From Alphaproteobacteria bacterium (GTDB lineage: Bacteria > Pseudomonadota > Alphaproteobacteria > Puniceispirillales > Marisalimonadaceae), in contig SGYL01000005.1 of the NCBI GenBank assembly GCA_004213885.1, positions 1 through 64,000 on the forward strand: a stretch of 64,000 nt of DNA. Reading direction: 5' to 3'. Below are positions 53,877-62,714 of the stretch, one piece after another. Made by a program: the position numbers and the translations under genes. How positions within the stretch are numbered: position 1 is the first letter of the stretch; every line of letters starts with the position of its first letter. The notes beneath the pieces were generated by a model, which was given only the letters and a program-made list of their open reading frames with translations, was not told where the DNA came from and ran no database searches.

Positions 53877-54524
53877 GTGAATTTTTTTGATGAATTAAGT
53901 TTCTCTTATCTTGAATATAAAATCAATAATTCATATACAAACAGATTACTGAAATATGGTAACAGCCCTGAAGGTTTGTTCTGGAAAAATTCGTTTACTC
54001 AAATACATAGATTTGAATTGATAATAACTGCTTTGAATAGATATTATAATCTTAAAAAATTTACAATTTGTGATATTGGTTGCGGATATGGAAAATTATT
54101 TGAATTTTTGACAGATAAATTAAATAAATCTACTTTTCAATATCAAGGCTGTGATTTAAATGGCAAATTGATTGATCACTGTACAAAAAGATTTATGAAT
54201 AAAAACTGTAAATTTTACAAAAACTCATTGCCTAAAGGAATTGTAGACTTTTCTGTAATGTCCGGAACTTTTAATTTAAGTGTAACTGATGATATTAAGA
54301 TATGGGAAAAATATATTTTAAAAAACTTAACTAATATATGGAAACGAACAAATAAGATTATGACTTTTAATTTATTACATCAAAACGAAAAAAAAATAAA
54401 CCAAGGTCTTTACTATACTAATAAAAATTGGATAAAAAACACTTGTGAACAAAGATTTGGACAAACTGAAATCATTTTTTCTTCAATTTTACCTGATGAC
54501 ATTTTAGTTATAGTTAAGACTTAA
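53877..54524 (+). CDS. Class I SAM-dependent methyltransferase
   Basis: 215 residues starting at GTG. Motif I is ICDIGCGYGKLFEF (D66, G68, G70), and GCDLNGKLIDHC is the following acidic-loop region. The substrate is unknown. It overlaps the convergent hydrolase by four bases. Confidence 0.78.
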   Translation: MNFFDELSFSYLEYKINNSYTNRLLKYGNSPEGLFWKNSFTQIHRFELIITALNRYYNLKKFTICDIGCGYGKLFEFLTDKLNKSTFQYQGCDLNGKLIDHCTKRFMNKNCKFYKNSLPKGIVDFSVMSGTFNLSVTDDIKIWEKYILKNLTNIWKRTNKIMTFNLLHQNEKKINQGLYYTNKNWIKNTCEQRFGQTEIIFSSILPDDILVIVKT

Positions 54525-55336
54525 TTCAAATTATTTGCAAAATTAATAATATGATCGGAAAACTCTTCAGGTTCTTCTAATGGAATCAGATGACCACAAT
54601 TAGGCAATTCTATTCTTCTTGAATTTTTTATTTTTTTTACTAACTCTTCAATGTCTTCTGGAATTCTAAACATTTTATCTAAATGACCAGTCATAACTAG
54701 AGTCGGAATATTTATTTTAGACCATTCAAAAGACCAGTTTGCAGATAATGAGCCTTCCATAAGTTTAAAAATACCATCGTTTTTCTTTAAGGGTTTATAA
54801 TTTTCAAAATTTAAAGCGTTAGTTTTTACTTTATCTAAAAACTTTGGAGAAGCTATTACTGGCATTCCCATATCCATTATTAATGCACTGCCTCCAAGTT
54901 TAGCTGCATTTACCATGGCACGATTTATCCAGTCTAGCCTTGGAGAGGGTTTTCTAAGTGTATTGATCAAAACAAGACCTTTCACGTCAATTTCTTCTAA
55001 TGAAGCAATAGCTGCATATAGACCACCAATTGATAATCCACAAAGTATAATATTTTTTAAATTCAAATGCTCAATTAACATTAAAAGATCTGAAATAATT
55101 ATTTCAGATGTTAAGTTGATACTTTCATCAAAACTTGAATTAATTTGTCCACGAAAATTATACAACAAATAACCATAGCCTGCATTTCTTACTCTTTTAC
55201 CTATTACACCGTTCCAGGCAGAAGTATTGCCCGTTAAAGCATTCACAAAAACATATGTATAAGTATTTTGTTTTCCTTCTTCAAATTCGTAATATAAAGA
55301 ATTTTTTTGATCTATATCTAACTTACTCACTAGCAT
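54521..55336 (-). CDS. Alpha/beta hydrolase
   Basis: 271 residues from ATG 55336, which overlaps the end of the upstream gene. A longer reading to 55369 would go deeper into it and is less likely. The nucleophile is in CGLSIGG and the His is in NCGHLIPLEEPEEF. It follows a small membrane-anchored protein gene, probably cotranslated. The substrate is unknown. Confidence 0.8.
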   Translation of the reverse strand: MLVSKLDIDQKNSLYYEFEEGKQNTYTYVFVNALTGNTSAWNGVIGKRVRNAGYGYLLYNFRGQINSSFDESINLTSEIIISDLLMLIEHLNLKNIILCGLSIGGLYAAIASLEEIDVKGLVLINTLRKPSPRLDWINRAMVNAAKLGGSALIMDMGMPVIASPKFLDKVKTNALNFENYKPLKKNDGIFKLMEGSLSANWSFEWSKINIPTLVMTGHLDKMFRIPEDIEELVKKIKNSRRIELPNCGHLIPLEEPEEFSDHIINFANNLN

Positions 55337-55904
55337 TCCTTTTATCTTGAGTATCCATTTTTTCTTCACTCATCACATTTTCATCTATTTCAATTTTTAG
55401 ATGAGTAAAATGTGTTTCTAATTCTTTAATTCTCTTATTGTTGAAATCTATATATTTTTTTTGTTTGTCACTTATATCTAAATTTTCCAAATTCGTTGAT
55501 TGATAGTCTGTAGTATCTTCATCGATTTCTGGTTTAAGTGTCTCATCCCCTATTAAATCTTGAAACTGAGTTATTGCCTCTAATCCTATTTTAATTGCTT
55601 TTCTATCTTCCTCATTTTCAGATTCATCATAACCAACATATAGCGCATGTATTATGTGTTGTTTAGGGTCAGGTAATAATTGCGTATCATAAAGATAGTT
55701 ATTATGTGCGTCTAAATCATTATAAAATTTCGTAAATCTAATTAAGAGTTCTCTAGTTCTTGAAGGCCCTTCAGTTTTTGGTTTTAGAACTTCTTTTTCA
55801 ACTTTAACAGAATTAAAATTATTCCATATTGAAATACATACTAAGGCTATAAATGTAATTAGTAAAGCCAGAACAAAAGGTGTAGTATCTTCGAATGCAG
55901 TCAA
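55323..55904 (-). CDS. Membrane-anchored protein of unknown function
   Basis: 193 residues. One N-terminal membrane segment (FVLALLITFIALVCISIW), then a soluble acidic domain rich in Glu and Asp (DESENEEDR, EIDEDTTDYQ) and a C-terminal coiled region. No family recognised. It is first in a pair with the alpha/beta hydrolase. Confidence 0.6.
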   Translation of the reverse strand: MTAFEDTTPFVLALLITFIALVCISIWNNFNSVKVEKEVLKPKTEGPSRTRELLIRFTKFYNDLDAHNNYLYDTQLLPDPKQHIIHALYVGYDESENEEDRKAIKIGLEAITQFQDLIGDETLKPEIDEDTTDYQSTNLENLDISDKQKKYIDFNNKRIKELETHFTHLKIEIDENVMSEEKMDTQDKRNASE

Positions 55905-56055
55905 TTAAATCCCCAGTTTAATTTTTTTTAATAAAAATAAATTATTATATGATCTTATCATCTAATTTTGAATTGTGTTTTTTTTTTGATGTAAATTTGC
56001 ATTGTGTTACGTTTTAATGTTAGGGTATTTGAAATCAAAAAATAAGGAGATTGAT

Positions 56056-57078
56056 ATGAATCGGAAACTCGGAGCTGTTATTATAGCAGTAGCCGTAGCA
56101 GTTGGTATTTATTTTATGACTGCCGAGAAAAAAATTGAACAAACAGCTTGTGGTAAAGTTACTATTGCAGAGATGAATTGGGCCTCTGCAGAACTTATGG
56201 CAAATGTTGACAAAATTATTTTAGAAAAAGGATATGATTGTGAGGTTGAATTGGTTGCAGGTGCAACTATGCCTACATTTACATCTATGAACGAAAAAGG
56301 AATGCCAGATATTGCTCCAGAACTTTGGAGTAATGCAGTACAAGGTCCACTTTCAAAAGCAAAAGATGAAAAAAGACTTTTTGTTGCAAACCCTGGCCCA
56401 ATAACTGGTTTAGGAGAAGGTTGGTGGGTTTCACCAAGCGTGGTTAAAAACCATCCAGAGCTTAAAACTGTTCTAGATATTATAGAAAGACCAGATTTAT
56501 TCCCACATCCTGAAGATAGTTCGAAAGGTGGAATGATGACATGTCCAGCAGGTTGGAACTGTCAACTTTCTACAAATAACCTTTTTAGAGCATTTAAAAT
56601 GGAAGAAAAAGGTTGGAAATTAATTGATCCAGGTTCAGCTGCTGGTTTAGATGGAGCTATAGCTAAAGCTTCAACTAGAAATGAAAACTGGTTTGGTTAT
56701 TATTGGACCCCTACCTCAGTAGTTGGTAAATATGGACTAGTGAAAATCCCGTTTGGTGTAGATTATGATGATGATAATTGGCACAATTGTATTGTTAAAC
56801 CAGAGAAAGAATGTGCTGACCCAAAACCAACTTCATGGACAAAATCAGTAGTAGAAACTGTTGTAACAGATAATTTCATGAATAACTCTGGTATTGCTTC
56901 AGATTTTATTAAAAATCGAACTTATCCTGGCGAAATAATAAATAAGATGCTTGTATTTATGACTGACCAAAAAGCAACTGGTAAAGATGCTGCTTTTGAA
57001 TTTCTTCAAAAACATGAAGATGTTTGGAAAAATTGGGTATCTGACGATGCTGCCACAAAAATCAAAGCAAGCTTATAA
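56056..57078 (+). CDS. Glycine betaine/proline-type ABC transporter, substrate-binding protein
   Basis: 340 residues from ATG 56056; AAGGAG stands seven bases upstream, so the upstream ATG (56002) is rejected. An N-terminal membrane-like signal (GAVIIAVAVAVGIYF) is present. The mature part is OpuAC-like: VTIAEMNWASAELMANVDK, PDIAPELWSN, GLGEGWWVSPS and a Trp-rich end (WKNWVSDDA). Aromatic residues would form the cage for a quaternary amine such as betaine, DMSP or TMAO. It is the first gene of the three-gene transporter. Confidence 0.88.
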   Translation: MNRKLGAVIIAVAVAVGIYFMTAEKKIEQTACGKVTIAEMNWASAELMANVDKIILEKGYDCEVELVAGATMPTFTSMNEKGMPDIAPELWSNAVQGPLSKAKDEKRLFVANPGPITGLGEGWWVSPSVVKNHPELKTVLDIIERPDLFPHPEDSSKGGMMTCPAGWNCQLSTNNLFRAFKMEEKGWKLIDPGSAAGLDGAIAKASTRNENWFGYYWTPTSVVGKYGLVKIPFGVDYDDDNWHNCIVKPEKECADPKPTSWTKSVVETVVTDNFMNNSGIASDFIKNRTYPGEIINKMLVFMTDQKATGKDAAFEFLQKHEDVWKNWVSDDAATKIKASL

Positions 57079-57085
57079 GCCGTTT

Positions 57086-57127
57086 AAAATTGCTCCTATA
57101 ATTTAATTTATAGGGGCAATTTTTTTT
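57086..57127 (+). terminator. Terminator/attenuator between binding protein and permease
   Basis: AAAATTGCTCCTATAA (57086-57101) pairs with TTATAGGGGCAATTTT (57108-57123) over 16 base pairs with one wobble, followed by T. It resembles the arrangement after aapJ. Confidence 0.86.
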
Positions 57128-57131
57128 AGTT

Positions 57132-58010
57132 ATGGAATGGTTAACAAAATTTCCAGAAATGGATCGGAATGGCTTGAGAGAATTCAAGAAAACTGTAGAT
57201 AATTCTTTTACCTCTTTTTCGAGAAATTATGGTGAAGGAATTGAAAGCTTTTTTGATCCACTTTTGAGTTTTTTGGTTGGGTTTGAAAAATTATTTTTAA
57301 ATACACCTTGGCCTATAACAATATTTACTATTTTATCTATATGTTGGTTAGCTTCACGATCAATTTTAATTGTTTCTGGAACGCTTTTAAGCTTTTTATT
57401 AATTGGTTACTTTGGGATGTGGGAAGATACCATGTCTACTTTAGCTATAATTTTAGTAGCAACACTGCTTTGCATTTGTATTGGCATTCCTATTGGAATT
57501 GCAATGGCAAGAAGTAATAAAGTTCAAACATTAATTTTACCAATTTTAGACGTAATGCAAACAATTCCAAGCTTTGTATATTTAATACCAGTAGTAATGC
57601 TTTTAGGAATAGGAAAAGTTCCAGGATTAATAGCAGTGTGCATATATGCGATACCACCAATAGTAAGATTAACTAATCTAGGAATAAGACTTGTTGATAA
57701 AGACATTTTAGAGGCTGCAGAATCATTTGGTGCAAATTATTGGCAAAAATTATTTGGTGTACAAATACCCCTTGCTCTACCAACAATTTTTGCAGGAGTA
57801 AATCAAACTATAATGATGGCTCTAGCTATGGTTGTAATTGCTTCAATGATTGGAGTTCAAGGATTAGGACTTCCTGTTCTAAGGGCAATTTCAAACCAGT
57901 ACCTTGCTTTAGGATTACTGAATGGTCTAGCAATTGTTGTGTTGGCAATAATTTTTGACAGAGTTACACAAAAAATTGGAGAAAGAATGCAAAAATATAA
58001 AAGCGATTAG
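57132..58010 (+). CDS. proW: Glycine betaine/proline-type ABC transporter, permease
   Basis: 292 residues with about six membrane helices. The loop LEAAESFGANYWQKLFGVQIPLA is the EAA coupling motif. The N-terminal soluble segment is like that of ProW. The stop TAG (58008-58010) directly adjoins the ATPase start at 58011. Confidence 0.9.
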   Translation: MEWLTKFPEMDRNGLREFKKTVDNSFTSFSRNYGEGIESFFDPLLSFLVGFEKLFLNTPWPITIFTILSICWLASRSILIVSGTLLSFLLIGYFGMWEDTMSTLAIILVATLLCICIGIPIGIAMARSNKVQTLILPILDVMQTIPSFVYLIPVVMLLGIGKVPGLIAVCIYAIPPIVRLTNLGIRLVDKDILEAAESFGANYWQKLFGVQIPLALPTIFAGVNQTIMMALAMVVIASMIGVQGLGLPVLRAISNQYLALGLLNGLAIVVLAIIFDRVTQKIGERMQKYKSD

Positions 58011-59057
58011 ATGAATAATTATATCAAAATAAAAAACTTATATAAAATATTTGGCAATAATACCAACGAAGCTCTCAGTTTAGTTAAAGAAGGTATGAGT
58101 AAAGAAGAGTTGCTTGAAAAGACAAATTGTGTACTTGGTCTTAATGACATAAACCTTAATATACCAAAAGGTAAGATACATGTTATAATGGGTCTATCTG
58201 GATCAGGTAAATCTACACTTATTAGACATTTAAATAGGCTAATCGAACCAACTTTTGGTGAAATAACTATTGATGGGGTAAACGTTCTCAAACTTAATAA
58301 TAAAGGATTATTAGAATATCGACAGAAAAATATGTCAATGGTATTTCAAAAATTTGCACTTTTTCCTCATAAAACAATTCAAGAAAATATTAGTTATGGT
58401 TTAATTGTACAAAAAATTTCAGAAGAGATTTATCAAGAAAAAAGTCAATTTTGGTTAAAAAGAGTTGGTCTAGAAGGGTATGAGAACTATTATCCAAATC
58501 AGCTTTCAGGTGGCATGCAACAAAGAGTTGGTTTGGCACGAGCGCTGGCAACCGATGCTGAAATTTTGCTAATGGATGAAGCATTCTCTGCACTAGATCC
58601 TCTCATCAGAGCAGAAATGCAAGACGTTCTAATTGATTTACAACTTGAATTAAAAAAAACCATTGTATTTATAACTCATGATTTAGATGAAGCCTTAAAA
58701 ATTGGAGAAAGAATTTCTATACTTAGAGATGGGTCAGTTGTACAAGATGATAATCCACAAAAAATAATTCTTAATCCAGCCGACGACTACGTGTCTGATT
58801 TTATTAAAGATATTAATCGTTCAAGAGTTATAAAAGCAAAGTCAATTATGACAAAATCTACTTCTATCAAAAAAGAAACTGTTCCTATAATAGATAGCGA
58901 AATGGTTTTAGAGGAAGTGTTGCAACAAATAACAAAAACAAACCATTATTTTGTCCTTGTTAAAGATAATCAAAACAAAATAATTGGAAAAATTACTTTA
59001 AAAGAACTGCTCAACGGCATTCAAAGACCTAGACAAGAAATTAAAAAATATGCTTAG
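58011..59057 (+). CDS. proV: Glycine betaine/proline-type ABC transporter, ATP-binding protein
   Basis: 348 residues. Walker A is GLSGSGKS at 61-68, the signature is LSGGMQQR, Walker B is ILLMDEAFSALDP and the switch His is in FITHDLDEAL. A C-terminal CBS region (from about 285) fits ProV/OpuAA, where it senses ionic strength or nucleotides. It overlaps the convergent UDP-glucose dehydrogenase by four bases. Confidence 0.92.
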   Translation: MNNYIKIKNLYKIFGNNTNEALSLVKEGMSKEELLEKTNCVLGLNDINLNIPKGKIHVIMGLSGSGKSTLIRHLNRLIEPTFGEITIDGVNVLKLNNKGLLEYRQKNMSMVFQKFALFPHKTIQENISYGLIVQKISEEIYQEKSQFWLKRVGLEGYENYYPNQLSGGMQQRVGLARALATDAEILLMDEAFSALDPLIRAEMQDVLIDLQLELKKTIVFITHDLDEALKIGERISILRDGSVVQDDNPQKIILNPADDYVSDFIKDINRSRVIKAKSIMTKSTSIKKETVPIIDSEMVLEEVLQQITKTNHYFVLVKDNQNKIIGKITLKELLNGIQRPRQEIKKYA

Positions 59058-60367
59058 TTAAATGGCCCTCTTCCAACTTGGTGCAGAGTGAATTTTTTAT
59101 TTCTAAAATTTTTAGGATTTAGAGCATTTCTAAAATCAACAACTATATTTCCTTTCATAAATTTTGACAAATAATCTGCTGACAATGTTCTAAACTCAGT
59201 CCATTCAGTTAAAATAATTGTCAGATCAACATTTTTAATGCAATCTTCAATATCATTCGCGAAATATACATTTTTGATGTATTTTGATGCTTCATCCATA
59301 GCAATAGGGTCAAAAACTTTTACCTCTTTTACATTTTGAGCCAAAGAAGGAACTAAATCTAATGAAGGACTTTCTCTCATATCATCTGTTCCAGGTTTAA
59401 AAGATAGTCCTAAAATAGCGACACTCATCCCATTCATTTCATTACAAAGTATGTTATTTAATTTCTTGATAAGTGATTTCTTTCTATCCGCATTATAAGA
59501 GATAACATTATTTATAATTGACAAATCAACATTGTTATCGGAGGCAATTTTTGACAAAGCAATTGTATCTTTAGGAAAACACGACCCTCCATATCCAGGG
59601 CCAGGATGCAAAAACTTATCACCAATCCTTTTATCTAAACCCATTCCTCTTGATATAAAATGTATATCTGTATTTAAGCTTTCACATAAATCTGCCATTT
59701 GATTAATAAACGAAATTTTCATAGCTAAAAATGCATTGGATGCATACTTTATTAATTCAGCTGATTTTAAATCTGTAAATAAAATTGGTGTTTGTATTAA
59801 ATTAAGTGGTTGATAAATATTTTCCATAATTTTTTTTGACTTTTCATTTTCACAACCAATTATCACCCTATTAGGCCTCATAAAATCTTCTATAGCACTG
59901 CCTTCTCTAAGAAATTCAGGATTTGATACTACATCAAAACTTGCATTTCTATTATGCTTTTTAATTATATTTTTTATTTCTAAAGAAGTACCAACAGGTA
60001 CAGTTGATTTTGTAATTATAATACAATATTTTTTTAAAATCGGTGCAATTTCTTTAGCCGCTGCATGAATATATGTCAAATCTGCATGACCATCACCTCT
60101 TCTTTCTGGAGTACCTACTGCTATAAATATTGCATCAGCGTCTGATATTGACTTTTCAATCGAATTAGAAAACTTTAATTTACCATTCTTATAATTTTTA
60201 TGTACTAATATTTCCAAACCAGGTTCATATATTGGTAAAATTCCATTTTCTAAATTATTTATTTTTTTATTATCTTTATCTACGCAAATTACTTCATATC
60301 CAAATTCAGAAAAACAGGTACCTGTAACCAATCCAACGTAACCTGTGCCTATCATTACTATTTTCAT
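59054..60367 (-). CDS. ugd: UDP-glucose 6-dehydrogenase
   Basis: 437 residues. The N-terminal Rossmann GTGYVGLVTG (7-16) and the catalytic C263 in YGGSCFPKD are present, as are the helical linker and C-terminal UDP-binding half. It oxidises UDP-glucose to UDP-glucuronate for surface polysaccharide or lipid decoration. It is divergent from galU, so its substrate enzyme is next door. Confidence 0.94.
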   Translation of the reverse strand: MKIVMIGTGYVGLVTGTCFSEFGYEVICVDKDNKKINNLENGILPIYEPGLEILVHKNYKNGKLKFSNSIEKSISDADAIFIAVGTPERRGDGHADLTYIHAAAKEIAPILKKYCIIITKSTVPVGTSLEIKNIIKKHNRNASFDVVSNPEFLREGSAIEDFMRPNRVIIGCENEKSKKIMENIYQPLNLIQTPILFTDLKSAELIKYASNAFLAMKISFINQMADLCESLNTDIHFISRGMGLDKRIGDKFLHPGPGYGGSCFPKDTIALSKIASDNNVDLSIINNVISYNADRKKSLIKKLNNILCNEMNGMSVAILGLSFKPGTDDMRESPSLDLVPSLAQNVKEVKVFDPIAMDEASKYIKNVYFANDIEDCIKNVDLTIILTEWTEFRTLSADYLSKFMKGNIVVDFRNALNPKNFRNKKFTLHQVGRGPFN

Positions 60368-60435
60368 ATAAAATAATTCACTATTAATTATAAATTTGCT
60401 ATTTAAATACTTAATTTATAGCACATATATATTAC

Positions 60436-61290
60436 ATGCATGTTAAAAAAGCAATATTCCCAGTAGGAGGATTAGGCACAAGATTTTTACCTGCTACAAA
60501 ATCTATGCCTAAAGAAATGCTTCCTATAGTTGATAAACCACTTATCCAATATGCTGTTGAAGAAGCAGCAAATGCAGGAATAGAACAATTTATATTCGTT
60601 ACAAGTAGAGGAAAGTCAGCAATAGAAAACCATTTTGATCATTCATTTGAATTAGAAAATAATTTACTAGCAAAAGGTAAAAGAAAAACATTAGCTTCAG
60701 CACAAGAAATGCTTAAAATACCAGGAAGTTATGCTTATGTTCGTCAACAAGAACCAGCTGGGTTAGGTCATGCCATCTGGTGTGCAAGACATCTTATACA
60801 AAATGAATCTTTTGCCGTGATACTTGCTGATGATTTAATTTTTGGACAAACCACTATAAAAGAAATGATTAAAAATTATACTTCAGGAAATATGGTTGCA
60901 ATCATGGAAGTTGATAAACAAAAAGTTTCATCTTACGGCATTGTCAAAGTTGATAACAGCGATAAAGACTTAATGCAAATAAATCAAATGATAGAAAAAC
61001 CTTCTATAGAAAATGCTCCCAGTGATTTAGCAATAGTTGGTAGATATATTCTTGATCACAAAGTTTTTGATGTATTAGAAAAACAAGAGCGTGGCTCTAG
61101 TCAAGAGATACAACTCACTGACGCAATCTCTTCTCAATTGGGTGAAGTGCCTTGTCTCGGGTATAGAATTCAGAATGAGAGATTTGATTGTGGGTCAAAG
61201 CTTGGGTTTTTGCAAGCTAATATATCATTCGCTTTAAATAGAAATGACTTAAATTCTGATCTTAATAATTGGTTAAAGACCATAATTTAA
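60436..61290 (+). CDS. galU: UTP-glucose-1-phosphate uridylyltransferase
   Basis: 284 residues. GGLGTRFLPATKSMPKEMLP near residue 10 is the nucleotide-binding signature. VEKPS-like and GRYILDH blocks follow. It makes UDP-glucose for ugd and other glycosyl routes. Its stop TAA overlaps the next ATG (TAATG) by one base, which suggests coupling. Confidence 0.94.
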   Translation: MHVKKAIFPVGGLGTRFLPATKSMPKEMLPIVDKPLIQYAVEEAANAGIEQFIFVTSRGKSAIENHFDHSFELENNLLAKGKRKTLASAQEMLKIPGSYAYVRQQEPAGLGHAIWCARHLIQNESFAVILADDLIFGQTTIKEMIKNYTSGNMVAIMEVDKQKVSSYGIVKVDNSDKDLMQINQMIEKPSIENAPSDLAIVGRYILDHKVFDVLEKQERGSSQEIQLTDAISSQLGEVPCLGYRIQNERFDCGSKLGFLQANISFALNRNDLNSDLNNWLKTII

Positions 61291-62699
61291 TGAAAGTATA
61301 TAAACATAATTTTCATCCTAGCATTTTAAGAGAATACGATATCAGAGGCATAATACATAAAACTCTTTTTGACAAAGATGCTTTTATGATTGGTTATTTT
61401 TTCGGATTACTTTGCAGAGAAAAAAATCTTAATAACGAAACAAACATTGTAATCAGTATGGATGGAAGATTATCTAGTCCAGATTTAAAAAAACAAACAA
61501 TGTCTGGTTTAAGCAAATCAGGCTGTAATATAATTGATCTAGGATTAAATCCAACACCCATTTTATACTTTGGAAGTCATAATTTGAATGCTGATGGCGC
61601 AATTCAAATTACAGGAAGTCATAATCCTAAAAATTATAATGGTTTTAAGATGATGATAAAAAATGAACCATTTTTTGGAAAAGATATTCAGAATTTAGGA
61701 ATTAAAGCTAAATCAGGTTCAAATATTAAAATGAATGGTAGTATTGAAAGTTTAAATTTAGATGGAAAGTACTTAGAAAAGATTTTAATGCCATTAGCTA
61801 ATGCTAAAAATTTAAAAGATAAAAAAATTATATGGGACTGTGGGAATGGTGCTACTGGAGATATAATCAATAAAATGGTTAAATTAATACCCTGTAAAAA
61901 TAATGTTTTGTATTCAGAGATAGATGGTAATTTCCCAAATCATCATCCAGATCCAAGTAATGAAAATAATTTGGTAAAACTTAAACAAGAAGTGAAAAGA
62001 CAAAATGCCGACTTTGGATTTGCATTTGATGGAGATGGAGACAGAGTTGGTGTTGTAAACAACAAGTTAGAGTTAATATCAGGCGATATATTAACAACAT
62101 TTTTAGCTCAATCTATATCAAAAAAAAAATACCCAATAATTTTAGATGTAAAATCTAGTCAAAAATGCAAACAATTTTTAGAAAACTTAGGCTATAAAGT
62201 TTTAATTTGGAAAACTGGACATTCTCACATCAAAAATAAAATGAAAATAATTAAGTCTCAATTTGCAGGTGAGATGTCTGGCCATATCTTTTTTGGTGAC
62301 ACATATTATGGTTATGATGATGCTATTTATTCAAGCATAAGATTTTTAGCGCTAATTGAAGCAAACTATAAATTAGATGAATTTTTGAATTACTTCAAAA
62401 ATAGTTTTTCTACACCGGAAATAAAAATCAAATGTTCTGATGATAAAAAATTTAGTGTAATTGAAAATTTAAAACTTAAAACTCAAGATAAATATGCAGC
62501 TAAATATTGTAATTTTATTGATGGAATTAGAGTAGATTTAGATATTGGCTGGTTTTTAATCAGAGCAAGTAATACAGAAAATTCTTTAATATTAAGAATT
62601 GATGGCAATACAAAGGAAAATTTTGTAAATTTATCTAAAGAAGTTGATGCTTTATTGAAAAGTGAAAAAATAAGTGTAAATTATGTTTCGCAAGTTTAA
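61290..62699 (+). CDS. algC: Phosphomannomutase/phosphoglucomutase
   Basis: 469 residues from ATG 61290, in line with the galU overlap; a seven-codon extension into galU is rejected. Active Ser S110 is in TGSHNPKNYNG, the metal loop DGDGDR is at 247-252, and GEMSGHIFF is the sugar-binding loop. It interconverts hexose 1- and 6-phosphates and supplies glucose-1-phosphate to GalU or mannose-1-phosphate to GDP-mannose. Confidence 0.9.
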   Translation: MKVYKHNFHPSILREYDIRGIIHKTLFDKDAFMIGYFFGLLCREKNLNNETNIVISMDGRLSSPDLKKQTMSGLSKSGCNIIDLGLNPTPILYFGSHNLNADGAIQITGSHNPKNYNGFKMMIKNEPFFGKDIQNLGIKAKSGSNIKMNGSIESLNLDGKYLEKILMPLANAKNLKDKKIIWDCGNGATGDIINKMVKLIPCKNNVLYSEIDGNFPNHHPDPSNENNLVKLKQEVKRQNADFGFAFDGDGDRVGVVNNKLELISGDILTTFLAQSISKKKYPIILDVKSSQKCKQFLENLGYKVLIWKTGHSHIKNKMKIIKSQFAGEMSGHIFFGDTYYGYDDAIYSSIRFLALIEANYKLDEFLNYFKNSFSTPEIKIKCSDDKKFSVIENLKLKTQDKYAAKYCNFIDGIRVDLDIGWFLIRASNTENSLILRIDGNTKENFVNLSKEVDALLKSEKISVNYVSQV

Positions 62700-62714
62700 T
62701 TGTAAAGGTAAGTT

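Noticed and set aside
56002-56055. Earlier ATG for the betaine-type binding protein
   Set aside because: AAGGAG is placed correctly for ATG 56056, and the signal sequence begins there.
57308-57958. Additional frames inside the permease gene
   Set aside because: They are out-of-frame shadows with no protein-like composition.
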